From assembly GCA_964247085.1 (NCBI GenBank), contig CAXTSX010000005.1, positions 1 through 64,000 of the forward strand: 64,000 bases of DNA, read 5' to 3'. Below the pieces are notes generated by a model, which saw nothing but the letters and a program-made list of their open reading frames with translations, did not search any database and was not told where the DNA came from. Of the stretch, positions 36,880-45,242 are shown one piece after another. The translations under genes and the position numbers were made by a program. Position 1 is the stretch's first letter. Every line of letters starts with the position of its first letter. The DNA comes from JAAFHZ01 sp964247085. Its GTDB lineage: Bacteria > Cyanobacteriota > Cyanobacteriia > Cyanobacteriales > Chamaesiphonaceae.

Positions 36880-37031
36880 AAACATCGCCACAATTATCTT
36901 ACGCCTGAGATTTCATCATACTAACTTGCGTCTTTTTTGACAGTTCAGCTTTGCAGAACCCAGACATAGTAAGATTGACTAGGAATGTTAGCCAATCAGG
37001 GCTAGCGGCTGATTCTGCCAGAGCTGAACAA

Positions 37032-38387
37032 ATGTCTTTTTCTAAAATCTTGATTGCCAACCGGGGCGAGATTGCCCTGCGGATTATTCGCACCTGTAGC
37101 GAAATGGGAATTGCCACCGTGGCAGTACATTCCACCGTCGATCGACAGGCTTTACACGTTCAGCTCGCCGATGAGGCCGTCTGTATTGGCGAACCAGCCA
37201 GCAGCAAAAGTTATCTCAATATTCCCAATATTATTGCCGCCGCCCTGACCCGCAACGCTGGTGCCATTCATCCTGGCTACGGTTTCTTGTCCGAAAATGC
37301 TCGGTTCGCCGAAATCTGCGCCGACCACCAACTGACCTTTATTGGTCCCTCGCCCTTGGCCATGCGATCGATGGGTGATAAATCTACTGCCAAAGACACC
37401 ATGAAACGGGTGGGTGTCCCGACTATTCCTGGCAGCGAAGGTCTACTAGAAACTGAAGATGAAGCTTTGGTGGTGGCTGCTCAAGTCGGCTATCCGCTAA
37501 TGATTAAAGCCACTGCTGGTGGTGGTGGCCGGGGGATGCGGTTAGTCCGGGAAGAGAGCGATCTAATTCGGATGTACCGGGCAGCCCAGGGCGAAGCGGA
37601 AGCAGCCTTTGGTAATGGTGGTGTCTACATCGAGCGTTTTGTGGAAAGACCGCGCCATGTAGAAATTCAAATCTTGGCTGATAACTTTGGGAATGTGGTG
37701 CATTTAGGCGAGCGGGATTGTTCCATTCAGCGTCGGCACCAAAAGCTCCTAGAAGAAGCGCCTAGTTCGGCGGTAACTCCCGAAATTAGAGCCAAAATGG
37801 GGGCAGCGGCGATCGCTGCCGCCAAGTCCATCAACTACACAGGGGCGGGCACGGTCGAGTTTCTACTGGATAATCAGGGAAATTTTTATTTCATGGAAAT
37901 GAACACCCGGATTCAGGTAGAGCATCCGGTGACGGAGATGGTGACTGGTATTGATCTGATTGCCGAGCAAATTCGGATCGCCCAGGGTTATCCTTTATCT
38001 TTTACCCAAGAACAAGTCGTCATTAAGGGTCATGCGATCGAATGTCGGGTCAATGCCGAAGATCCGGAGCATAACTTCCGGCCACATCCCGGCAAAATCA
38101 GTGGTTATTTAGCGCCTGGTGGCCCTGGAGTGCGGATGGATTCGCACATCTATACCGATTATGAAATTCCGCCCTACTATGATTCTTTGATTGGCAAACT
38201 GATTGTGTGGGGTGTCGATCGAGACATGGCCATCAAACGGATGAAAAGAGCGCTGCGGGAATGTGCCATTACTGGTGTACCCACTACGATCAACTTTCAT
38301 CAAAAAGTCTTAGAAAACCCGGCATTCTTGGCTGGTGAGGTTTACACCAACTTCATTGAAGAAATGATGAATAAAAACTCTATTTAA
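37032..38387 (+). CDS. accC: Acetyl-CoA carboxylase biotin carboxylase subunit
   Basis: A 451-residue ATP-grasp enzyme from ATG 37032 ('MSFSKILIANRGEIALRIIR'); the open frame continues upstream to a TTG at 36951. Signatures are 'GGGGRGMRLV' (ATP loop), 'EKLLEEAPS'-like 'KLLEEAPSSAV', 'FYFMEMNTRIQVEHPVTEMV' (in parts) and the final 'HNFRPHPGKISGY'. It carboxylates biotin on AccB in the first step of fatty-acid synthesis. accB is not adjacent. Confidence 0.96.
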   Translation: MSFSKILIANRGEIALRIIRTCSEMGIATVAVHSTVDRQALHVQLADEAVCIGEPASSKSYLNIPNIIAAALTRNAGAIHPGYGFLSENARFAEICADHQLTFIGPSPLAMRSMGDKSTAKDTMKRVGVPTIPGSEGLLETEDEALVVAAQVGYPLMIKATAGGGGRGMRLVREESDLIRMYRAAQGEAEAAFGNGGVYIERFVERPRHVEIQILADNFGNVVHLGERDCSIQRRHQKLLEEAPSSAVTPEIRAKMGAAAIAAAKSINYTGAGTVEFLLDNQGNFYFMEMNTRIQVEHPVTEMVTGIDLIAEQIRIAQGYPLSFTQEQVVIKGHAIECRVNAEDPEHNFRPHPGKISGYLAPGGPGVRMDSHIYTDYEIPPYYDSLIGKLIVWGVDRDMAIKRMKRALRECAITGVPTTINFHQKVLENPAFLAGEVYTNFIEEMMNKNSI

Positions 38388-38397
38388 CTTAAAACAG

Positions 38398-39486
38398 TTA
38401 ACGGTAGCTAGCTTTATAGAAAGGCTTTTTCACAACCGTAGCCGGGTAATGTTTACCCCTAATTTCCACCTCCAATTCTTGGCCTAACTTACTCAGATGA
38501 TTAGGCACATACCCCAAGGCGATCGGCTTATTCAAAGTTGGTGACAGGGTGCCACTAGTTATAATCCCCACCGCCTCACCTTGAGAATAAATTGGATAGT
38601 CATGACGAGCAATATTGCGCCCGGTTAACTCTAAACCTACCAACCGCCGCTCTAATCCAGCGGCTTTTTGTTGGTTTAAGATGTCGCTGCCAATAAATTC
38701 ACCCTTATCCAGATGCACCAGCCAAGCCAAACCCGCCTCTAGCGGGGTAATATTCGGGCTAAGTTCCTGGCCATATAGGCACATGGCCGCTTCTAAGCGC
38801 AAAGTATCTCTAGCACCCAGGCCGCAGGGTAACACCCCTAAAGACAATAATTTTTGCCACAGTTCGATCGCTGCCGCTGGCTCTAGCATAATCTCCACGC
38901 CATCTTCGCCGGTATAGCCAGTCCGCGCAATAAAAGCTGGATGACCCAAAACCTCGGCGCGACAGTGGCCAAAGTTAGGCAGATTGCTAATGTTTTGATT
39001 GATCAAGGGTTGTAGGGTGGCGATCGCCTGTGGACCTTGCACTGCCATTAGAGCCAAATCTGCTGATAAATCTTGGCATGTTACCTGATTCTGGTCTAGA
39101 TGGCTGGTAATCCATTGCCAGTCTTGTTCTCGGGTGGAAGCATTCACAATCAAGACCACTTGTCCGTCAGCTTCTAAGTAGACAATAATGTCATCGATCA
39201 CTCCGCCTTGGGGATTGAGCAGCACGGTGTATTGAGCCAGACCAATGGTCAATCGGTTCAAGTCCGAAGGTACCAGCTGTTGTAGTTGAGCTAGAGCCGA
39301 GTTCCCTCGAAAAACAAATTTACCCATATGAGAAATATCAAACATCCCAACCGATTGCCGGACGGCTTGATGTTCAGCAGTTAGGCCACTAAATTGCACG
39401 GGCATTTCCCAGCCAGCGAAACCCGTCATCCGCGCTTGGAGATCGATCGCCTGTTGATAGAGAGGGGTGCGCTGGAGTTCGCTCAT
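38398..39486 (-). CDS. gcvT: Glycine cleavage system aminomethyltransferase (T protein)
   Basis: A 362-residue GcvT. 'FDISHMGKFVFRG' and the folate-site Asp in 'YLEADGQVVLIVNAST' region, 'GYTGEDGVEIML', and 'RDTLRLEAAMCLYGQEL' are typical. 'GIITSGTLSPTLNKPIALGYV' is the C-terminal barrel motif. It transfers the aminomethyl group to tetrahydrofolate in photorespiratory glycine breakdown. The other gcv genes are not in this window. Its 3' end faces accC 10 bases away. Confidence 0.95.
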   Translation of the reverse strand: MSELQRTPLYQQAIDLQARMTGFAGWEMPVQFSGLTAEHQAVRQSVGMFDISHMGKFVFRGNSALAQLQQLVPSDLNRLTIGLAQYTVLLNPQGGVIDDIIVYLEADGQVVLIVNASTREQDWQWITSHLDQNQVTCQDLSADLALMAVQGPQAIATLQPLINQNISNLPNFGHCRAEVLGHPAFIARTGYTGEDGVEIMLEPAAAIELWQKLLSLGVLPCGLGARDTLRLEAAMCLYGQELSPNITPLEAGLAWLVHLDKGEFIGSDILNQQKAAGLERRLVGLELTGRNIARHDYPIYSQGEAVGIITSGTLSPTLNKPIALGYVPNHLSKLGQELEVEIRGKHYPATVVKKPFYKASYR

Positions 39487-39590
39487 GGCAGATGGCTAAT
39501 TATTGAATCGCTTCATTATACGAAGCGGTGGAGCATTCTTCAAACCAGCACTATCATGGAAGAGAGCAAGCAGTCTTTTATTTCCCCGTC

Positions 39591-41510
39591 ATGCCCAACC
39601 CAGTAGAGTTTCAAGATGAATTTGAAGTCGTTGTCGTCGGCGCTGGCCATGCAGGCTGTGAGGCAGCCTTGGCGGCGGCGCGGCTGGGCTGCAAAACCAT
39701 GCTACTCACGCTCAATCTGGATAAAATTGCTTGGCAACCCTGTAATCCCGCCGTCGGTGGCCCGGCTAAATCCCAACTCACCCACGAAATAGATGCTTTG
39801 GGTGGCGAAATTGGCAAAGTGACCGATCGCACCTATCTGCAAAAAAGAGTCTTGAATGCTTCGCGCGGGCCAGCCGTCTGGGCTTTGCGTGCCCAAACCG
39901 ACAAGCGGGAATACGCGGCTGTCATGAAAAACATTGTCGAAAACCAGCCCAATCTCTCCATCCGCGAAAGCATGGTCACCGATTTGGTGCTGGGCAAAAA
40001 TGGCGAAGTGATTGGGGTGGAAACTTACTTTGGGGTGGCCTTTGGCTGTCAAGCGGTGATCTTAACCACCGGTACCTTTTTGGGCGGCACCATTTGGGTG
40101 GGTAACAAATCGATGGCCGCTGGCCGCGCCGGAGAATTTGCCGCTACTGGCCTCACCGAAACTCTGCAAAGACTGGGGTTTGAAACTGGTCGCTTGAAAA
40201 CGGGCACCCCCGCCCGCGTGGATAAGCGATCGGTAGACTACAGCCAAATGGAACCGCAACCCGGCGACGACGAAGTGCGCTGGTTTAGCTTTGACCCAGA
40301 TTGTTGGCAAGAGCGGGAGCAAATGCCCTGTTACTTGACCCGCACCACCCCGGCCACCCACCAAATCATTCGCGATAATTTGCATTTGTCACCCGTTTAC
40401 GGCGGTTGGGTGGATTCCAAAGGACCGCGCTACTGTCCCAGCATCGAAGACAAGATTGTCCGGTTTGCCGACAAGGAAAGTCACCAAATTTTTATTGAGC
40501 CAGAAGGCCGGGACATTCCGGAACTGTATATTCAGGGCTTTTCCACGGGCTTGCCGGAGAATTTACAAGTACAGATGCTACGTACCCTACCCGGCTTGGA
40601 GAAATGTGTGATGCTCAGACCCGCCTACGCCGTGGATTACGACTATTTGCCCGCCACCCAGTGTTATCCAACCATGATGACCAAGAAAATTCCGGGGTTG
40701 TTCTGTGCCGGTCAGATCAATGGCACCACTGGCTATGAAGAAGCCGCTGGCCAAGGGATTGTCGCCGGGATTAATGCGGCGCGGCTGGTGCATGGTCAAG
40801 CGCCGCTGATTTTACCGCGTGAAGGGAGTTACCTGGGTACCCTGATTGATGATCTTTGTACTAAAGATCTACGCGAACCTTATCGAATGCTGACTAGCAG
40901 ATCAGAATATCGGTTGATATTGCGATCGGACAATGCTGACCAACGCTTAACCCCCACTGGCCGGGAGATGGGTTTGATTGACGATCGACGCTGGCAAATT
41001 TATACCGACAAACAAGACCAAATTATCGCTGAAAAAGAACGGCTACACAGCACGCGGGTAAAAGCTCATGAGCCTGCGGGTCAGGCCATTATGGAGATTG
41101 CCAAGCAAGTGATTAAGGGTGGTTCAATCACCTTGGTAGATTTGCTGCGCCGTCCTGATTTTCACTATAGTGATTTGGTGAAATTTGGCCTGGCTGGTGA
41201 TGCCCAGTTGACCTTGGTGGAAAAGGAAGCGGTGGAAATTGACATTAAATATGCAGGTTATTTGCAGCGCCAGCAAAACCAAATTGATCAAATTAGTAAG
41301 CAGGTGAATCGTAAGCTCAGTCCGGACTTAGACTATGCTCTGATTCCTACTTTGTCTAAGGAAGCAAGGGAAAAATTGAATAGTTTTAAGCCGCTGACGA
41401 TCGGACAGGCTGGTCGAATTGGGGGGGTGAATCCTTCGGATATTAATGCGTTGTTAGTGTGGCTAGAACTGCAACAACGTCAACAAAAAAGTGTTAACTC
41501 TATTGCATGA
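39591..41510 (+). CDS. mnmG: tRNA uridine-5-carboxymethylaminomethyl modification enzyme MnmG
   Basis: A 639-residue MnmG (GidA) from ATG 39591 ('MPNPVEFQDEFEVVVVGAGH'); upstream 21 codons of open frame lack family support. 'GAGHAGCEAALAAARLG' binds FAD, 'CNPAVGGPAKSQLTHEID' and 'GTFLGGTIWVG' are signature blocks, and the C-terminal helical domain contains 'YAGYLQRQQNQI'. With MnmE it modifies the wobble uridine of certain tRNAs. Confidence 0.97.
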   Translation: MPNPVEFQDEFEVVVVGAGHAGCEAALAAARLGCKTMLLTLNLDKIAWQPCNPAVGGPAKSQLTHEIDALGGEIGKVTDRTYLQKRVLNASRGPAVWALRAQTDKREYAAVMKNIVENQPNLSIRESMVTDLVLGKNGEVIGVETYFGVAFGCQAVILTTGTFLGGTIWVGNKSMAAGRAGEFAATGLTETLQRLGFETGRLKTGTPARVDKRSVDYSQMEPQPGDDEVRWFSFDPDCWQEREQMPCYLTRTTPATHQIIRDNLHLSPVYGGWVDSKGPRYCPSIEDKIVRFADKESHQIFIEPEGRDIPELYIQGFSTGLPENLQVQMLRTLPGLEKCVMLRPAYAVDYDYLPATQCYPTMMTKKIPGLFCAGQINGTTGYEEAAGQGIVAGINAARLVHGQAPLILPREGSYLGTLIDDLCTKDLREPYRMLTSRSEYRLILRSDNADQRLTPTGREMGLIDDRRWQIYTDKQDQIIAEKERLHSTRVKAHEPAGQAIMEIAKQVIKGGSITLVDLLRRPDFHYSDLVKFGLAGDAQLTLVEKEAVEIDIKYAGYLQRQQNQIDQISKQVNRKLSPDLDYALIPTLSKEAREKLNSFKPLTIGQAGRIGGVNPSDINALLVWLELQQRQQKSVNSIA

Positions 41511-41615
41511 TTTCTATGTTTTTTTGCTAAAACCTGGAAACAATTTAAAATAGAGGTTACAGCTCCTTGGCAACGCAAGCATAACACCCTCACTAAAAAT
41601 GAATCTATCCGCCAA

Positions 41616-42114
41616 TTGATTCAAGCCAGTGGTGAAAGATTTTGGCATCATCAAGACCTCTCTGACTATTCCCCAGCCACTGTAGCTAAAACTCTGACCC
41701 AATTGGTTAAAGAAGGAATCCTGCAACGGGTGAGTAAAGGTCATTACTATCACCCTCGCCCTACTCGATTTGGTCTCAGTCAACCAATCTTGGCTGAGCT
41801 TCCCCACCAACTTACCACCGCTCCGGTCTACCCTGCTGGCGTAAATGCCGCAAATTTACTTGGGTTTACTACTCAAAATGCTCTCGACGGTACTTTTGCG
41901 ACTACGGCCAATAGTCTGCCCATATCTTGGCTAGGACCACGAGCTAAACTCTATACTCGCCGACCTAGTACCTGGGCTAATTTGTCTACTCCCGAAGCAG
42001 CGGTTCTCTGCTGCCTTGTTACAGCAATTGCGAGATCAATTAAATCCTTACTCTCAATTTGAATTTGGTAAGTTCAGTTGTCTGCGCTATGCCCCAGAGT
42101 GGCAAGCCAAATGA
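41616..42114 (+). pseudogene. AbiEi-type (DUF6088-like) antitoxin with frameshift
   Basis: The frame shows the winged-helix region of AbiEi/DUF6088 proteins: 'SPATVAKTLTQLVKEGILQR' and 'VSKGHYYHPRPTRFG', then 'VNAANLLGFTTQNALDG'. Near 42010 ('GTTCTCTGCTGCC') the frame slips by one base. Removing one base restores 'AALLQQLRDQLNPYSQFEF' and a stop TGA at 42112-42114 that overlaps the next ATG. As it stands the product ends 'RSIKSLLSI'. No ATG lies at the head, only TTG 41616, so the 5' end may be altered too. A sequencing error is possible. Confidence 0.7.
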
Positions 42115-42512
42115 GACTCTACGAACATCCTGATTTTCGCGACGCTCTTGTTGCTGCTGGTGCTCACTTTGCAACTCGGGGCATCTCCGCCCAGTTAATC
42201 GAGAAATATTATTACGTGACTGAAACATTGCGATCGATCGCTACTAGCTGGGAGCAGCAAGTTATCTTCAAGGGTGGTACTAGCCTGTCAAAAGGTTGGC
42301 AGTTAATCGATCGCTTTTCGGAAGATATTGATCTATTCCTTGATAAAACAGCTTTTACACCAACATTAGGCGCTAATCGAGTTGATCGGGAATTGGCGGC
42401 GATTGAAACTGCTGTCTCTCTACACCCAGGTTTAAGTGTGGTGAATGAGTTAGGTAATCGCAAGCAAGGCACCAGTCGCAACAGTTATTTTGACTATCCA
42501 TCTTTTTTGTAG
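42111..42512 (+). pseudogene. Truncated AbiEii-type nucleotidyltransferase toxin
   Basis: From ATG 42111 the 133-residue product begins 'MRLYEHPDFRDALVAAGAHF' and contains the nucleotidyltransferase core 'FKGGTSLSKGWQLIDRFSED' followed by 'IDLFL', with the catalytic GG/GS and DxD. AbiEii toxins are about 300 residues; this one stops after 'SRNSYFDYPSFL' at TAG 42510-42512, where the family continues. Downstream sequence up to 42592 shows no remnant of the rest. The start overlaps the corrected antitoxin stop in an ATGA. The module is decayed. Confidence 0.75.
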
Positions 42513-42592
42513 TTGTGAACACCAAGTGAAATTAACAAGCCTAGCAGGTTTAACCAATTCGTTTAATAGTTAAAGAGATAGAGAGTAAAGGG

Positions 42593-43411
42593 CTATAAGA
42601 GTCCTGGAGCTGCACATGCCAACCGAAAACCGATAAAGCTGAGCCGATACGACGGATTGATGTAGTTGCGATATGCAGAACGGCAATACCAAGGATTATA
42701 GGTCCAAGAACCCCCGCGAACTATACGCCTAGCTTCTTCATCATCAGTGAGCCAAGCACTACCATCCTCAGGCGCATCATTATAATTATCATGCCAATGA
42801 TCTTTGCACCATTCCCAGACATTGCCGTGCATATCGCATAGTCCCCAAGCATTAGCAATTTCAAAATTGTCTACAGGTGTGGTCTCTCCGCGATTCTCGC
42901 CTTTGACACCATTACCATAGATGTAATCGCCGTCATAATTTGCCAACTTAGTCGAAAGGGTACTGCCAAAATAAAAGGGAGTGGTGGTTCCGGCGCGACA
43001 GGCGTATTCCCACTCGGCTTCTGTGGGCAAGCGATAAGGACGTTTGAAGCGCTTCGCTAACCTGTCGCAGTATTCTTTTGCTTCATACCAATTTACCTGT
43101 TCAACAGGTCGCTTAGCACCCTTAAAATTTGAAGGTTGAGGATTGAGGTCTTTTATCTTGACATGTTCGTAAGTCTCAGCAACGATTCGCCACTGTTCTT
43201 GGGTGATAGGGTAACGCCCTAAGAAAAACGATTTGACAGTGACGGGATGCTGGGGACTTTCAGAATCGCTACGCTCTGCTTTGGTTTCTGGCGAACCCAT
43301 CAGAAAACTGTCACCTGGAACCAATATCATATCTAACTCGACATCGTTACCGAGTTGTTCTCTGAAATATTGAACAGTTCTCTGCTCTTTTTTGATGACC
43401 AATTCAACCAT
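42593..43411 (-). CDS. DGR target 1: stand-alone FGE/SUMF1-fold variable protein
   Basis: A 272-residue protein made of one formylglycine-generating-enzyme (C-type lectin) domain: 'GDSFLMGSPETKAERSDSES', 'FFLGRYPITQEQWR', 'RPYRLPTEAEWEYACRAGTT', 'WGLCDMHGNVWEWCKD', then 'RIVRGGSWTYNPWYCRSAYR' and the invariant end 'GFRLACAAPGLL'. Residues about 232-271 are the variable repeat. The catalytic Cys pair of true FGE is not evident, as is usual for binding-type members, so a ligand-binding rather than enzymatic role is inferred. It is the last gene of the conflict/DGR operon and lacks the vWA-like part of the other target. Confidence 0.9.
   Translation of the reverse strand: MVELVIKKEQRTVQYFREQLGNDVELDMILVPGDSFLMGSPETKAERSDSESPQHPVTVKSFFLGRYPITQEQWRIVAETYEHVKIKDLNPQPSNFKGAKRPVEQVNWYEAKEYCDRLAKRFKRPYRLPTEAEWEYACRAGTTTPFYFGSTLSTKLANYDGDYIYGNGVKGENRGETTPVDNFEIANAWGLCDMHGNVWEWCKDHWHDNYNDAPEDGSAWLTDDEEARRIVRGGSWTYNPWYCRSAYRNYINPSYRLSFIGFRLACAAPGLL
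42599..42717 (-). repeat. DGR variable repeat VR1
   Basis: This 119-base segment aligns without gaps to the template repeat at 43570-43688. I count 15 differences: 14 at template adenines on the sense strand (to T, C or G), and one G/C mismatch five bases from the repeat end. The 3' part encoding 'IGFRLACAAPGL' is otherwise identical and acts as the initiation-of-mutagenic-homology region. Confidence 0.95.
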
Positions 43412-43431
43412 AGCTAAATTCTAAGTTTGGT

Positions 43432-43476
43432 GGGTCGGCAAATTCTTCAGTCTAGGCTTACCAAGCTCACCGACCC
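43432..43476. other. Inverted repeat in the spacer after the template repeat
   Basis: GGGTCGG (43432-43438) and CCGACCC (43470-43476) form a perfect seven-base stem, with an inner GCTT-acc-AAGC. The element lies in the 158-base gap between the template repeat and target 1. DGR template RNAs in the known phage system need a structured spacer next to the repeat for priming; this could be part of it, or the end of the template RNA. A T-rich stretch follows only on the plus strand. Confidence 0.4.
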
Positions 43477-43569
43477 GTTTTTATTTTTGGATGCTTTCAC
43501 ATCACCGGAAGAGATCTGGACTCTTCATATACGCCCGATAGATTCTCACCTACCAGTTCTGACACCGAA

Positions 43570-43688
43570 GAGTGCTGGAGCTGCACATGCCAACCGAAAA
43601 CCGATATTGTTGTTTCGATTCGTCGGATTGTTGTTGTTGCGATATGCAGAACGGCAATTCCTAGGATTATTGTTCCAAGAACCCCCGC
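43570..43688 (-). repeat. DGR template repeat (TR)
   Basis: This non-coding 119-base copy lies 29 bases after the reverse transcriptase stop. If translated on the minus strand it would read 'GGSWNNNPRNCRSAYRNNNN', then 'PTNRNNNIGFRLACAAPAL': a run of Asn (AAC/AAT) codons at every position that varies in the targets, the classic template pattern. Replacing A in AAC/AAT gives many amino acids but no stop codons. Both targets match it gap-free. Confidence 0.96.
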
Positions 43689-43716
43689 TTTTGGGTCTGC
43701 CCCATTTGTAAGATAC

Positions 43717-44775
43717 CTAAATTAGGTCGAATTTGAGCGCAGTGATTACTTTTCTTCGCAATCGATAAGTATTGCCATGCTTGAGGTGGGCTTCCCAACT
43801 GTAGATACGTTTGCGAATATCTGCGATCGAGATCAAACCTTGGCGATAGGCTTGATCGAGCTGCTTAAATCGTTGACGAGCGCGACACAAATTATCATTA
43901 CGGACGCGAATCCGATCGGGTAAAATCCTAAACCCCACAAAGCTTGCGCCTTGCTCGGTTGCAAACAGTTGGCTTTTGATAGGGTGGAGCTTAAGACGCA
44001 ACGTGACCAAATACTCTTCGATGGCCAATCTTGCGTCATAGAGTTCTTGGTAATCATCGCTAAACAGGGCGAAGTCATCCACAAACCTTAAGTATTTTGA
44101 TATCCTCAGCCGATCTTTGACGAAATGATCTAGCCCACTGAGGTAATAGTTAGCAAAAAATTGGCTGGTCAAGTTGCCAATCGGTAAGCCTCGCTGTCGA
44201 TCGAGTGGAGTCAGTAAAATATCTCCTGGAAAGTAATCGAGTACCAATTCCTGCTGGTTACTGCGATCGATAATCAGTTCGATTAGCCATAGGGTTCGAT
44301 CGCATTTAATTTTGCGGCGAATCAACCTCTTGAGAATTTCTCGATCGATGCTGGGGAAATATTTTTTGATATCGCATTGCAAAATATATTGGCTGCTGCG
44401 GGCAAATGCTGTAAAGCGGTGGAGGGCACGATGGGTGCCGTAACCTTGGCGGTTGGCATAGGTATCAGCAATAAAGCTACGCTCGATGAGGGGCTGGATG
44501 ATATTACAGAGGGCGTGGTGAACCACTCTATCTCGATAAGGGGCAGCCGAAATCAACCGAACTTTGGGATCGCTGATTTGGAAGGTGCGGTAATTTCCTG
44601 GGCAGTAGGTGCGATCACTCAGTTCTGATTGGAGCTTTTGGAGTTCTATTTCCCGATTGTAGTTAAACTCCAACACATTATCGCGGAATCGTTTGCCTTT
44701 CTGGGCTTTTCGCGCTGCCGATAGCAAATTACCGAAATCTATAATTTCTGGCCAAAGATTGCCGTAACGGATCAT
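43717..44775 (-). CDS. DGR reverse transcriptase
   Basis: A 352-residue reverse transcriptase. Asp 135 in 'QCDIKKYFPSIDREIL' and 'YLRFVDDFALF' (Asp 233-234) are the catalytic residues; 'GLPIGNLTSQFFANYYL' (about 197-212) is the block characteristic of DGR enzymes, and 'LISAAPYRDRVVHHALC' is motif 2. There is no maturase, endonuclease or retron msr/msd region, so group II intron or retron RT is unlikely. Its ATG overlaps the avd stop (ATGA). It would copy the template RNA with errors at adenines into cDNA. Confidence 0.96.
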   Translation of the reverse strand: MIRYGNLWPEIIDFGNLLSAARKAQKGKRFRDNVLEFNYNREIELQKLQSELSDRTYCPGNYRTFQISDPKVRLISAAPYRDRVVHHALCNIIQPLIERSFIADTYANRQGYGTHRALHRFTAFARSSQYILQCDIKKYFPSIDREILKRLIRRKIKCDRTLWLIELIIDRSNQQELVLDYFPGDILLTPLDRQRGLPIGNLTSQFFANYYLSGLDHFVKDRLRISKYLRFVDDFALFSDDYQELYDARLAIEEYLVTLRLKLHPIKSQLFATEQGASFVGFRILPDRIRVRNDNLCRARQRFKQLDQAYRQGLISIADIRKRIYSWEAHLKHGNTYRLRRKVITALKFDLI

Positions 44776-45119
44776 GGGCTACTCTTGCGGCGTTGTTGTT
44801 CGATCCAACCGCCCAAATCTGTGCCAATACTGTTAATGAGCTTACTTGCATATTCATAGCGATCGGTTGATACTAGCTCAAAATCTAGCAATAGCCGCGT
44901 TTGGTGGCGCATTACATCCAACCGACTATTAATCGGCTCTAATAGCTGCAACTTCTCGCGCTGATAGCGTGCATAAATCAAGTTCTCTAATAGGTCATAA
45001 AGCCCGCTAATCATCCGATCGCCTAGTTGAAATTTATGGTCTCGCGGTAGACGATTTAATATTGGCACGTACCATTTAATCAAATCGTAGGTTTTTTGCA
45101 CAATCGGTAATTCTGCCAT
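44772..45119 (-). CDS. avd: DGR accessory variability determinant Avd (four-helix bundle)
   Basis: A 115-residue helical, basic protein from ATG 45119 ('MAELPIVQKTYDLIKWYVPI'). Features 'LPRDHKFQLGDRMISGLYDL' and 'LENLIYARY' are the four-helix-bundle signature of Avd, which binds the reverse transcriptase as a pentamer and is needed for template copying. The open frame extends to 45230 but runs through a small intergenic repeat there, so the internal Met is preferred. Stop and RT start overlap. Confidence 0.92.
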   Translation of the reverse strand: MAELPIVQKTYDLIKWYVPILNRLPRDHKFQLGDRMISGLYDLLENLIYARYQREKLQLLEPINSRLDVMRHQTRLLLDFELVSTDRYEYASKLINSIGTDLGGWIEQQRRKSSP

Positions 45120-45149
45120 GGAAGTAAATCTTATTACTTTATCAAGTGT

Positions 45150-45168
45150 TCGTGTAGCGTCGGCTTTG
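45150..45168 (+). repeat. Short dispersed repeat, copy 1
   Basis: TCGTGTAGCGTCGGCTTTG occurs here and again at 52979. In this copy it is followed by TCGCC-ttc-GGCGA, a small hairpin. It lies in the gap between target 2 and avd. Such GC-rich short repeats are common in cyanobacterial intergenic DNA. Confidence 0.55.
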
Positions 45169-45242
45169 CCGGATCGCCTTCGGCGAATATGGAAGTGTAA
45201 AGAAAAATAGGGTAGAGGGCGAAAGTGCAAGAGGGTAGAGGG

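Noticed and set aside
43427..43711. Plus-strand 94-residue frame across the template repeat
   Set aside because: It is the antisense of the non-coding template repeat and spacer and has no family resemblance.
43717..44775. Reverse transcriptase of a group II intron or retron
   Set aside because: No maturase or HNH domain and no intron ends or msr/msd region are seen, while a template repeat, variable repeats and Avd are adjacent.
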